From IMG/VR virus record IMGVR_UViG_3300045950_000106, positions 1 through 23,395 of that record: a stretch of 23,395 nucleotides of DNA. One strand, 5' to 3'. The notes under the pieces were generated by a model that did no database searches, was not told the origin of the DNA, and was given only the letters and a program-made list of their open reading frames with translations. Source of the stretch: a virus. Position 1 is the stretch's first letter. Each line of letters begins with the position of its first letter. Positions 6,547 to 13,151 of this stretch are shown one piece after another. A program made the position numbers and the translations under genes.

Positions 6547-6887
6547 GCAGCTACCTGATCCCTGGCGACAGGCCGATGGACACCTTCCGGCGCGAGCTGA
6601 TGGACATCCTTTGCCGCAATATGGGATTGGGCATCCGGGTGGTGGCCGCGCCATCGAAGACGCTCAAGGCGCCGGCGCCGGACACCATCCGCTACCTCGA
6701 CGCCTGCAGCAACGCGGATGGCAGCTACTACGTCTTTGGGGTGCAGACGGTAGCCAGCGCCCTCGGCATCTCGGTCAGCGAGATGCGGCGCCTGACAGAG
6801 AGGGTGCGCACGCGGCACGAGGAGATGTTCTCCATGCAGGAGGCGCTGCGGCTGTTCGAGGCGCTGGCCGCGGAGCGCCACGGGTAA
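6543..6887 (+). CDS. Hypothetical early protein, possibly helix-turn-helix (114 aa)
   Basis: The ATG overlaps the stop of the exonuclease gene (ATGA). Residues 65-95 (YVFGVQTVASALGISVSEMR and following) look like a helix-turn-helix: helix, GIS turn, then a basic helix. That would suit a small DNA-binding protein. The N-terminal half is mixed alpha/beta with a Lys/Pro-rich stretch (SKTLKAPAPDT). I do not recognise a named family. Confidence 0.65.
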   Translation: MSSYLIPGDRPMDTFRRELMDILCRNMGLGIRVVAAPSKTLKAPAPDTIRYLDACSNADGSYYVFGVQTVASALGISVSEMRRLTERVRTRHEEMFSMQEALRLFEALAAERHG

Positions 6888-6899
6888 GAGGCACACCGC

Positions 6900-7442
6900 A
6901 TGACGCGGGCCGCAGAGGATGCCCAGCTCGTCGCTGCACGTCGCCGACTCTACGTGGCGGCGATCGAGCTCGTCTGCTTCGGCGAGGGCTCGCGGGCCGA
7001 CTTGGAACGGTTGCGCCGGCAGGTCCTGCGGCTCAAGCGCCGGCGCGGGAAGAAGAGGAGGAAAAGTTCCATGGCGTGGAAAAAGCTCGTAATGCCCCTG
7101 AAGCCGAGCCAGATCCCCGCAATCTCGCTCAACTTGAGCGGCCGGCTCTGCTACACGCAGGCCCTGGCGGAGCGGATCGGGGAGCCCCCGACGGTAGAGA
7201 TCTACATCGACGAGGAGCGCAAGCTTCTCGGCATCCGGCCCGGCGAGTCGGATGGCGACAAGGGGCTCCTGATGGGCAAGAATAACGCTGTTACCATCAA
7301 AAAGCTGCTGACGGTCACGGGGCTGTGGGAGCGGTTGTCGCTGCCGATCACGCTGCGGCCGGCGACGGTGGAGGATGATGGTATCTGGGCCATCCCCATC
7401 GAGCTGGCCGAGGAGCAGGCGCGGGATGGCCCCAAAACGTGA
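6900..7442 (+). CDS. Unknown early protein with probable internal second start at 7071
   Basis: From ATG 6900 (AAGAGG 8 nt upstream) the protein has 180 residues. Residues 1-57 are helical and end in a very basic segment (LRLKRRRGKKRRKSS). At codon 58 an in-frame ATG (7071) has AGGAGG 9 nt upstream, so a 123-residue short form is likely made too or instead. The short form is a compact alpha/beta domain (TVEIYIDEERKLLGIRP, LLTVTGLWERLSLPI, DDGIWAIPIEL) and is the intact paralog of the frameshifted gene at 4945-5378. That copy lacks the basic N-terminus, so the 57 residues may be a separate small gene fused in frame. Function unknown; the basic tail suggests nucleic-acid contact. Confidence 0.7.
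   Translation: MTRAAEDAQLVAARRRLYVAAIELVCFGEGSRADLERLRRQVLRLKRRRGKKRRKSSMAWKKLVMPLKPSQIPAISLNLSGRLCYTQALAERIGEPPTVEIYIDEERKLLGIRPGESDGDKGLLMGKNNAVTIKKLLTVTGLWERLSLPITLRPATVEDDGIWAIPIELAEEQARDGPKT
7056..7073 (+). promoter_or_regulatory. Strong internal ribosome-binding site and ATG within the 6900-7442 gene
   Basis: AGGAGG at 7056-7061 precedes ATG 7071 by 9 nt. It lies inside the codons for the basic Arg/Lys stretch, so the purine-rich codons partly explain it. However, the intact paralogous domain starts close to here, which supports real use of this start. Confidence 0.5.
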
Positions 7443-7929
7443 CATGGCCCCCTCCCCGCGCATCGGGCTTGCCGGTGTGCTGCTCCTCGGTCTGCTTCTC
7501 ATGGTGATCGCGAGGCACGCGCCGGCGGAGGATCCAGCGCCTGGCCCCGGCCCGCCCTGGTCGCCGGCGCCCCGCGCAACGGTCACCAGCACGGCGACGG
7601 CCACGCCGACGCACACGCCGTTTCCCACACAGCGCCCGACCACGACGCCATTCCCGCCCTCCGGCACCATCGTGGTGGAGGTGGGCGAGTGCCGCGACTG
7701 GCCGGCCGGCTCTGAGGTGCCCGTGCACCTGAGCAATGGCCAGACGGGGGAGATGCACGACCTCCTCGGCACCTACATCGCCGGGCAGATCGTGGTCACC
7801 AGCGCGCCAGTAGGCGAGTGGGACATGGACTGGTCGGGTCAGAGCTATTGGTGGCCGCAGACGGTGCGGGTGTGGGATGGCATGACGACGATCGTCGAGT
7901 ACTGGAAGTGCGAGGAACAGCATGAGTGA
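7426..7929 (+). CDS. Membrane-anchored extracytoplasmic protein with Thr/Pro-rich linker
   Basis: Starting at ATG 7426 the 167-residue protein has a basic N-terminus, one hydrophobic span (about 12-29, GLAGVLLLGLLLMVIA), a Pro-rich stretch and a low-complexity linker at about 51-80 (TSTATATPTHTPFPTQRPTT). A C-terminal beta-rich domain follows, with two Cys (C89, C162) and many Trp. There is no lipobox Cys, so it is a signal anchor or a cleaved secretory protein. TP-rich linkers are typical of Chloroflexota envelope proteins. It overlaps its neighbours by 17 and 8 nt in the middle of early genes, an odd place for an envelope protein. A superinfection-exclusion or surface role is possible but unproven. 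An alternative start is ATG 7444. Confidence 0.75.
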   Translation: MAPKRDMAPSPRIGLAGVLLLGLLLMVIARHAPAEDPAPGPGPPWSPAPRATVTSTATATPTHTPFPTQRPTTTPFPPSGTIVVEVGECRDWPAGSEVPVHLSNGQTGEMHDLLGTYIAGQIVVTSAPVGEWDMDWSGQSYWWPQTVRVWDGMTTIVEYWKCEEQHE

Positions 7930-8752
7930 CATTCTGCTCGAAAACGGCAGCCTGATTGTACGGACGCCCTACAATCCCGCCCTGGTTGCGGCGCTGAAAG
8001 CGACGGTCCCGGCGAGCGACCGCAAGTGGGACAATGCGCGCCGCGCCTGGCTTGTCGCGCCACAGCATGGACACGCCGTGGTGAAGCTTATTGACCAGCA
8101 CCTGGGGGAGAATGTCGGCTTGCCAGCAATGCCCGCCGCGACCGCTGCGCGTGAGACGCGCGTACTCGAGGTGCGCTACCTGGGTACGACGAAGGACAGG
8201 GGCGACGGCGTGCCGTCAGTGTTTGCGATGATCGACGGCGAATGGGCCGCAATCTTCCCGGAGAAGGTGCTCCGGGAATGGTTCAGCGCCGAGGCGCGCC
8301 CGGACGAAGCGCCGACGCTCTACGCTGTCCTGGGCGTGCCGGCCGTAGCCTCTGACAGTGACATCAAGACGGCGTATCGGAGGCTTGCCCGTACCTGGCA
8401 CCCAGATGTCTGCCAGGAGCCGGATGCCAAAGAGCAATTCATGCACATCCAGCACGCGTATGAGCTGCTGCACGATGCCAGGACGCGCGCCAAGTACGAC
8501 GCGGGGCTGGCTTTGCAGGCATCGCTGATCAGGAGCCAGTCTCCTGGTCTCTGCGCCGCCGTTGACAACATCACCACCGGTTACCGGCCGCCACTACGCT
8601 ATGGTCTCATCATGGTCGAGGGGCACGAGACCCTGGGACGCTTTGCAGTTGAGAAGATACTCGCCTGGCAGGATATCGTCCGCGGTGACGGCAAAGTGCT
8701 CGTCACATCCTGGCCCGCGGGCGCCAAGGCGCCGGCAGAGAAATGGAGTTGA
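7922..8752 (+). CDS. J-domain (DnaJ-like) protein with HARP-like N-terminal region
   Basis: Residues about 131-195 form a J-domain: TLYAVLGVPAVASDSDIKTA, then YRRLARTWHPDV with the HPD motif at 160-162 and the closing helix AYELLHDARTRAKYD. This would recruit and stimulate a host DnaK-type chaperone. The N-terminal 60 residues (IVRTPYNPALVAALK, RKWDNARRAWLVAP) resemble the HARP domain found beside annealing helicases. There are no Cys repeats or client-binding domains of full DnaJ. In phages J-proteins can remodel replication complexes, and the genes just downstream encode a VWA protein and an AAA+ ATPase, so a role at the replisome is a reasonable inference. Confidence 0.85.
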   Translation: MSDILLENGSLIVRTPYNPALVAALKATVPASDRKWDNARRAWLVAPQHGHAVVKLIDQHLGENVGLPAMPAATAARETRVLEVRYLGTTKDRGDGVPSVFAMIDGEWAAIFPEKVLREWFSAEARPDEAPTLYAVLGVPAVASDSDIKTAYRRLARTWHPDVCQEPDAKEQFMHIQHAYELLHDARTRAKYDAGLALQASLIRSQSPGLCAAVDNITTGYRPPLRYGLIMVEGHETLGRFAVEKILAWQDIVRGDGKVLVTSWPAGAKAPAEKWS

Positions 8753-8754
8753 CC

Positions 8755-8946
8755 ATGGAGTACACGCTCTATTGGCTGGACACGACCTACGCGTGCGGTG
8801 GCCTCCTGGTACAGCCGGAGAACCGGCGTATCGTCGGCGCACCACCAATCTACCGCAAGTATCTCGGGCTCTCGCTCGACACCGTCATCGCTCGCCTGCA
8901 ACGACGCGGCTGGCTGCGGTACATCAAGGAGGTGCGCAATGGCTGA
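8755..8946 (+). CDS. Small hypothetical protein (63 aa)
   Basis: The ATG at 8755 lies 2 bp after the J-domain gene stop, with TGGAG about 7 nt upstream. An in-frame ATG at 8743 would add MELT. The product (MEYTLYWLDTTYACGG to RLQRRGWLRYIKEVRNG) has an aromatic N-terminal half and a basic helical C-terminus, perhaps a tiny winged-helix-like fold. I recognise no family. It overlaps the VWA gene start by 8 nt, so it belongs to the same translational chain. Confidence 0.6.
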   Translation: MEYTLYWLDTTYACGGLLVQPENRRIVGAPPIYRKYLGLSLDTVIARLQRRGWLRYIKEVRNG

Positions 8947-9511
8947 ACAGACCGCGATTGTGCCGGGAAGCCTATCGGCCATTGCCACGCGTGACGGTGT
9001 GTCGCTGGCGGAGACGTTCGTTTCCGCGGATGCGGTAATCCTGGTGGATACCTCTGGTTCCATGTGCACCCGTGACAGCCGCGGCGGCAAGAGCCGGTAC
9101 GATGTGGCGCTGCAGGAGCTGGCGCAACTGCAGGCACGACTGCCGGGCAAGCTGGCGGTGATTGCCTTTTCATCCAACGTGCTCTTTTGCCCTGGTGGCC
9201 AGCCGCCCCTGCTCAATGGCGGCGGCACGGACATCGCCGGCGCGCTCAAGTTTGCCAAAGTCGCCGACGTTGATGGTATGCGCTTCATCATCATCTCGGA
9301 CGGCGAACCGGATGATGAGCGAAAAGCGCTCGCGGTCGCCAAGACATACAAGAACCGCATCGATACGATCTTTGTGGGACCAGAACACGACTATGCAAGC
9401 GGTCGGACGTTTCTACAACGCCTGGCCTCCGCTTCTGGGGGAAAGCACATCGCCGCCGACCGCGTCCAGGAACTGGCCAGCAAGACCGAGCAGTTGCTGT
9501 TGAGTGCCTGA
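8939..9511 (+). CDS. von Willebrand factor A (VWA) domain protein with intact MIDAS
   Basis: The 190-residue protein is essentially one VWA domain. The metal-ion-dependent adhesion site is complete: DTSGS at residues 37-41, the Thr in GGGTDI (T97) and the Asp in IISDGEPDD (D121). AAGGAGG lies about 7 nt before the ATG at 8939. Intracellular bacterial VWA proteins commonly pair with AAA+ ATPases (MoxR/CoxE type); here the next gene encodes an AAA+/SF3-like ATPase. No signal peptide is present, so it acts in the cytoplasm. A role as assembly or adaptor factor for the replication ATPase is inference. Confidence 0.9.
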   Translation: MAEQTAIVPGSLSAIATRDGVSLAETFVSADAVILVDTSGSMCTRDSRGGKSRYDVALQELAQLQARLPGKLAVIAFSSNVLFCPGGQPPLLNGGGTDIAGALKFAKVADVDGMRFIIISDGEPDDERKALAVAKTYKNRIDTIFVGPEHDYASGRTFLQRLASASGGKHIAADRVQELASKTEQLLLSA

Positions 9512-9512
9512 G

Positions 9513-11474
9513 ATGGATGCAGGCATCGACCTGGGCAAGGCCCAGGTGGACGCGAGCCTGCTCGCGGCACTGGCGGCCGCCGGCGTGAAAGACGCCGACG
9601 CGCGCGAGATCGCGCGCGTGGACGGCTTTGGCGGGTTGCCAGCCGGTCCCTGGTGCAAGGGCTTGGATCTCGCGGCACGGCTGGCGAATGGCGAGCAACT
9701 GGCACTGGACTGGGCAATGCTGCTCCAGCCCTGGGATACCATCTGTCAAGCAATGGCCAACGGCCAGGGGCCGGCGGAGGGTCTGGCCGCTGCCATATTA
9801 GCGCTACGCAGCGAGCTGCAGATAGCGCTGGTGAGCGCAGTAGGTGCGGTGGCGCAGCGGCTGGCGACCACGGCAGCCAAGGTACGACCAGGGGCCACCA
9901 TGGCCGGCGCACGTGTGGCGGCGGCAACGGACGGAATGCCTCCCGACGTGGCCTCCCACTACCTCAGTTACATCGATGGCCGCCTGGTGAACACTGTTCG
10001 CCGGCTGCTGCAGATGAAGGACAAGGACCGCGAGCAGCGCCTGCGGGCGGTCGGCGAGCAGATCGTCCAATGGCTGGTGGACCATGGCAAACTGATCCGC
10101 ACGCCGTTGGGGCAGAGCTATTACCTGTACGGCGATCAGCACCGGCTGTACGCGTTGGAATCTGATGCCTGGCATGGGTTTCTGTATCGGATCAGTGGGA
10201 TCAATCCGGCCAGTCGCACCTTCGCTTACCTGTGCGCCGACTGTCTCACCGCTGCTGAGGACGGTGAGCCCCTGGACGTGGTACGCGTGGCCCACTGGCA
10301 CCAGGACATGCAATTGTTGCGCGTGAGTGCCTTCAATGGCCAGGTCTGGCGGCTGGATGGCGAGACCATCGAGTGTGAGAACAATGGCGATGGGCCAGTA
10401 CTGTTCGAGGATGCCGTCTACTGGCAGCCCTACGAGCCGAATTACTCCGCCGGCGGGCAGGCGCTCGCCTGGGCTACAGAGCAACTGCCACAGTGGGATG
10501 GCGACCAGCAGGAACTCTCGCTGTTCTACCGCAACTGGTGGCTGGCAACGTTCTTCTGCGAGCTGTGCCCCACCCGGCCGGTGCTGCTACTCAAAGGCGA
10601 AAAAGGCTCCGGCAAAAGCATGGCCATGCGGGTCATGCTGCGGCTACTGTTCGGTTTGGCAGCGGACGTATCGGGCGTGCCCGACAAGGCCGATGCTTTT
10701 ACCGCCATGACCAGCAACTCGCACATCGTGGTCATGGACAACATGGACGTGGTAACGCAGGAAATCCGGGACAAGATCGCGGCCCTCTCCACCGGCAAGC
10801 AAGACGAGCTGCGCACACTCTACAAGACCAACGAAAAGACCATCGTGCGCTACCGCTGCTGGCTGGCGGTGACGAGCCGCACCCCGGACACATTGCAACG
10901 CGACGACCTGGTTGACCGCATTCTCCTCCTTCCGGTGAAGCGGATCGACGATGCCGCCAGGTCGCGCGAGAGCAAGTTTCTGCAGGAGGTGCTACAGAAG
11001 CGAAATCAGTTCTGGGGCGACTGCCTGACAGCACTCAACTCAGTCGTGGCGCACATCCGCTGGGGCGGCATCCCAGATCGTGGCGGGTTGCGCATGGAAG
11101 ACTGGGCCGCGCTCGGTACGGTGATGGCGCGGGCTGTGGGTCAGGATGACATCTGGGAAAACGGGTTAAATGGGGTGAAGACACGGCAGGCCGCTTTCCT
11201 CCTTGAGTACGACGTGCTCTCACAGGCTATCGACGCCTATGTATCCGACCCGACACATAGCCGGAAGCCTCTTGAGACACGCAAACTGTACTCCGAGCTA
11301 AAGGCCGCACTGTACGGTCAGGACCGCCCAGATGCATCATGGCCCAGGTCCGTACGATCATTCGGCCGGCACCTGGCAGGCAGCAGACGCGAAATCGCCG
11401 CACATCTGGCCAAGAGTGGCATCCAGATGTCCTGGTATGAGAGTGGGACAAGGATGTACTATCAGTTCGAATGA
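9513..11474 (+). CDS. AAA+/SF3-like replicative ATPase (helicase)
   Basis: This is the largest gene, 653 residues from ATG 9513; a GTG at 9504 is an alternative start. The C-terminal half holds the ATPase: Walker A KGEKGSGKS (G362-S369), Walker B IVVMDNMD (about 405-412), sensor-1-like WLAVTSR (about 450-456) and DLVDRILLLPV. This resembles ATPases encoded with separate primases in phages and integrative elements. The N-terminal 340 residues lack a primase active site; their middle (about 200-310) is beta-rich and may contact DNA. The final 150 residues are helical, perhaps a winged-helix DNA-binding end. Primase activity appears to be supplied by the next gene, and a candidate origin lies between the two. 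Confidence 0.82.
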   Translation: MDAGIDLGKAQVDASLLAALAAAGVKDADAREIARVDGFGGLPAGPWCKGLDLAARLANGEQLALDWAMLLQPWDTICQAMANGQGPAEGLAAAILALRSELQIALVSAVGAVAQRLATTAAKVRPGATMAGARVAAATDGMPPDVASHYLSYIDGRLVNTVRRLLQMKDKDREQRLRAVGEQIVQWLVDHGKLIRTPLGQSYYLYGDQHRLYALESDAWHGFLYRISGINPASRTFAYLCADCLTAAEDGEPLDVVRVAHWHQDMQLLRVSAFNGQVWRLDGETIECENNGDGPVLFEDAVYWQPYEPNYSAGGQALAWATEQLPQWDGDQQELSLFYRNWWLATFFCELCPTRPVLLLKGEKGSGKSMAMRVMLRLLFGLAADVSGVPDKADAFTAMTSNSHIVVMDNMDVVTQEIRDKIAALSTGKQDELRTLYKTNEKTIVRYRCWLAVTSRTPDTLQRDDLVDRILLLPVKRIDDAARSRESKFLQEVLQKRNQFWGDCLTALNSVVAHIRWGGIPDRGGLRMEDWAALGTVMARAVGQDDIWENGLNGVKTRQAAFLLEYDVLSQAIDAYVSDPTHSRKPLETRKLYSELKAALYGQDRPDASWPRSVRSFGRHLAGSRREIAAHLAKSGIQMSWYESGTRMYYQFE

Positions 11475-11512
11475 GAGTCGGTGGCATGCCGGTGGCCTTT
11501 CGGGGCCAAAAC

Positions 11513-11615
11513 TTGCAGTTTTGCAGTTTTGAGGGTGTGTTTCCACTAACTTTCTTCACGCTCAAAACGCTACGGAATTGGGCTGGAACAGACGAGAAAA
11601 ACTGCAAAACTGCAA
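11513..11615 (+). other. Candidate replication origin: 18-bp inverted repeat of tandem 8-bp units
   Basis: The 153-bp gap between the ATPase and primase genes contains TTGCAGTTTTGCAGTTTT at 11513-11530 and its exact inverse AAAACTGCAAAACTGCAA at 11598-11615, separated by 67 nt. Each arm is two tandem TTGCAGTT units, iteron-like. A nested 8-bp dyad (GTTTTGAG 11526-11533 / CTCAAAAC 11561-11568) overlaps the left arm, so two alternative folds exist. The gap is clearly AT-richer than its surroundings and has no supported ORF. Location between helicase and primase genes fits a phage origin; an operator or leader of the primase gene is the alternative. Confidence 0.5.
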
Positions 11616-11627
11616 AAAGAGGGTCGA

Positions 11628-12461
11628 ATGGACGCAACAGGATTCTTAAAGTCCGGAATCGCTGTCATTCCTGTATTGCCTGGAACCAAAAAGCCCTTTG
11701 TGCGGTGGCGCCGATACGAGAAGCAGTTGCCTACAGAGCGAGACCTGGTGCGGTGGTTTGCTCCGGGGCGGGCGATGAATGCGGCGGTGATCTGCGGCTG
11801 GCAAGGCCTAACAGTGCTGGACTTTGACGACATGCAGCGATACGTTGTCTGGCTGGCGTGGGCCGTCGCCACCGGAGGGACAGCGCGAGCAGCGGCGCAG
11901 GATACATACCGGGTGCGCACCTCCCGGGGCATACATGTGTACCTGCTGGTGGACGATTGCCCGCGTTGTGGGCACTTTCAGTGGGGCGATATCAAGGGCC
12001 GGGGTGGGTACGTGCTGATACCGCCGTCGGTGCATCCGAGTGGCGCGGTGTACACGGCGGTGGATGATGTGGCGCCGATGCTGAGGGTGACAGTCCTCGC
12101 TGAGGTGATCCCGGACGCGCCGGCTCCGCCGCTACTGCCTCCGCTGCCACTGACGGCTGTGACGCCGATGAGCAGCTTGTGGCCGGCAACGCGTGCTGAG
12201 GAAGTGAAAGCGGCCGTGCCGATATTGAGTTTTTTTCCAGATGCGCGGCCAACGGGCGGTGGCGGCCGCTGGTTAATGGCGCACTGTCCGTGGCATGACG
12301 ACAAGCATGAGTCGCTGTGGATCGACACAGAAAAGGGTATCTGCAAGTGCTACGCGGGCTGTACGCTGAAGCCGTTGGATGTGATTGGTGTGCATGCGCG
12401 GCTGCAGGGTATTAGTGATCGTCAGGCGCTGCGAGAGCTGCACGCGCGAATAACCTGTTGA
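11628..12461 (+). CDS. Primase-polymerase (AEP superfamily) with C-terminal CHC-type zinc finger
   Basis: Residues 1-160 show the prim-pol (archaeo-eukaryotic primase) pattern: GIAVIPVLPGTKKPFVRW, the metal-binding DFDD at 65-68, TSRGIHVYLLVDD (H103) and DIKGRGGYVLIPPSVHPSG (about 121-139). After a Pro-rich linker (about 163-180) comes a zinc finger: CPWHDDKHESL (C220, H223) with CKCYAGC (C239/C241, C245), like the CPxHDD...CHAGC finger of phage DnaG-type primases. No TOPRIM domain follows. The protein (277 residues) probably primes replication with the ATPase encoded upstream. The ATG has AGAGGG a few nt upstream, directly beside the inverted repeat. Confidence 0.87.
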   Translation: MDATGFLKSGIAVIPVLPGTKKPFVRWRRYEKQLPTERDLVRWFAPGRAMNAAVICGWQGLTVLDFDDMQRYVVWLAWAVATGGTARAAAQDTYRVRTSRGIHVYLLVDDCPRCGHFQWGDIKGRGGYVLIPPSVHPSGAVYTAVDDVAPMLRVTVLAEVIPDAPAPPLLPPLPLTAVTPMSSLWPATRAEEVKAAVPILSFFPDARPTGGGGRWLMAHCPWHDDKHESLWIDTEKGICKCYAGCTLKPLDVIGVHARLQGISDRQALRELHARITC

Positions 12462-12485
12462 AACCTGCTGAGGAGGAAGCGACTT

Positions 12486-12644
12486 ATGAAACTCAACAAG
12501 ACGCGACTAGAGGCCGCCCGCAAGCGGTGTAGCAATGACACCCACGGCCCGTACGAGCGCTGTCCAGATGGGCCGTGCAAGTGTCAACGGCCAAGATATT
12601 CACCCACCCCTGTGCCGCTGCCATCTGGTCACGCGACTGCCTGA
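12486..12644 (+). CDS. Small Cys-containing protein (52 aa)
   Basis: ATG 12486 has a strong GAGGAGGAAG about 7 nt upstream and opens a 52-residue frame ending at TGA 12642-12644. The product is basic at the N-terminus (MKLNKTRLEAARKRC) and has four Cys (C15, C26, C31, C33; RCPDGPCKC), a possible zinc knuckle, then a Pro-rich end. The ribosome-binding site and the Cys pattern support a real gene although it is short. Function unknown; its place after the primase suggests a DNA-related accessory. Confidence 0.55.
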   Translation: MKLNKTRLEAARKRCSNDTHGPYERCPDGPCKCQRPRYSPTPVPLPSGHATA

Positions 12645-12674
12645 CGGACATCGTAACGTTTCTGGCCTGCCTGA

Positions 12675-12767
12675 ATGCAGCGCCCGCCGGAACCCGACTG
12701 GTCGGCCTGTCAGGTGATGATGGGCTTCGGTGAGCAGCACAAGTGGTGGAAGAAGGTGACAGCATGA
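12675..12767 (+). CDS. Possible 30-residue protein coupled to the next gene
   Basis: The frame MQRPPEPDWSACQ to GEQHKWWKKVTA runs from ATG 12675 and ends in TGA that overlaps the next ATG as ATGA (12764-12767). The Trp/Lys-rich end does not look random. However, there is no Shine-Dalgarno sequence before 12675, and the internal ATGs at 12717 and 12720 are alternatives. It could be a leader that couples translation to the downstream gene. Confidence 0.3.
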   Translation: MQRPPEPDWSACQVMMGFGEQHKWWKKVTA

Positions 12768-13051
12768 CCGACCGTGCCTGGAAGCGTGCCGAGCGCCAGA
12801 TCGCCAAGCGCCTCGGGGGCAAGCGCACCGGCAACGCGGGGCGGTGGCAGTGCAGGAAGTGCAAGGAGGCCCTGGGCTACGTTACGCCCCAAGGGCGTGT
12901 CTGGCTGGATATGGACCAGTGCAAGGTCATGGAACGGTTCTGGAACCTCATCCGTGTGCAGTGCGTGTGTGGCCAGGTCAATCGCTGGGGGCTGCGCGGT
13001 AGCGACAGAAAACGTGGCCCAGCGCTTGACGACCAGGAAGAGTCAGTATAA
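12764..13051 (+). CDS. Zinc-ribbon protein with resolvase-like N-terminus (95 aa)
   Basis: The ATG at 12764 has GAAGAAGG about 6 nt upstream. The N-terminal 21 residues (DRAWKRAERQIAKRLGGKRT) resemble the first helix of small phage PD-(D/E)XK, Holliday-junction-resolvase-like nucleases. The catalytic Asp/Glu motifs that should follow are absent. Instead there is a zinc ribbon with CRKC (about 32-35) and CVCG (about 71-74). The tail is charged. It may be a DNA-binding remnant or chimera, or the helix likeness may be coincidental. It is the last gene before the late promoter and terminator region, and its 3' end contains the putative promoter. Confidence 0.65.
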   Translation: MTDRAWKRAERQIAKRLGGKRTGNAGRWQCRKCKEALGYVTPQGRVWLDMDQCKVMERFWNLIRVQCVCGQVNRWGLRGSDRKRGPALDDQEESV

Positions 13052-13052
13052 A
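13026..13052 (+). promoter_or_regulatory. Putative sigma70-type promoter upstream of the packaging genes
   Basis: TTGACG (13026-13031) and TATAAA (13047-13052) match the -35 and -10 boxes at 5/6 positions each, but the 15-bp spacer is shorter than the ideal 17. Two tandem AACTGT units follow at once (13051-13062), perhaps a binding site. A transcript would start near 13059 and meet the terminator at 13097-13134 after about 75-80 nt, just before the terminase genes. Confidence 0.4.
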
Positions 13053-13096
13053 CTGTAACTGTACTGAATTGAACGCGCAGAACTGCGGAGTTGAGC

Positions 13097-13138
13097 GCCC
13101 GCAGACTCCCTCATCGAGAGTCTGTGGGCTTTTTGTTT
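13097..13138 (+). terminator. Intrinsic terminator immediately before the terminase small-subunit gene
   Basis: GCCCGCAGACTC (13097-13108) pairs with GAGTCTGTGGGC (13118-13129) in a 12-bp stem with one G-U pair and a 9-nt loop, followed by TTTTTGTTT (13130-13138). This is a textbook rho-independent terminator on the + strand. CTGCGG (13083-13088) can instead pair with CCGCAG (13099-13104) inside the left arm, a mutually exclusive 6-bp antiterminator-like fold. The terminator could end the early transcript or gate the late operon. Confidence 0.85.
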
Positions 13139-13151
13139 GCGGCGGTGTGAT

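Noticed and set aside
6474-7772. A 432-codon open frame on the minus strand
   Set aside because: It lies opposite several + strand genes that have motifs, ribosome-binding sites and coupled starts. High GC makes long antisense frames common; the translation shows no domain.
12462-13150. tRNA or other structured RNA gene
   Set aside because: I looked for cloverleaf arms and a TTC-type T-loop in the non-coding parts and saw none; only the terminator hairpin is convincing.
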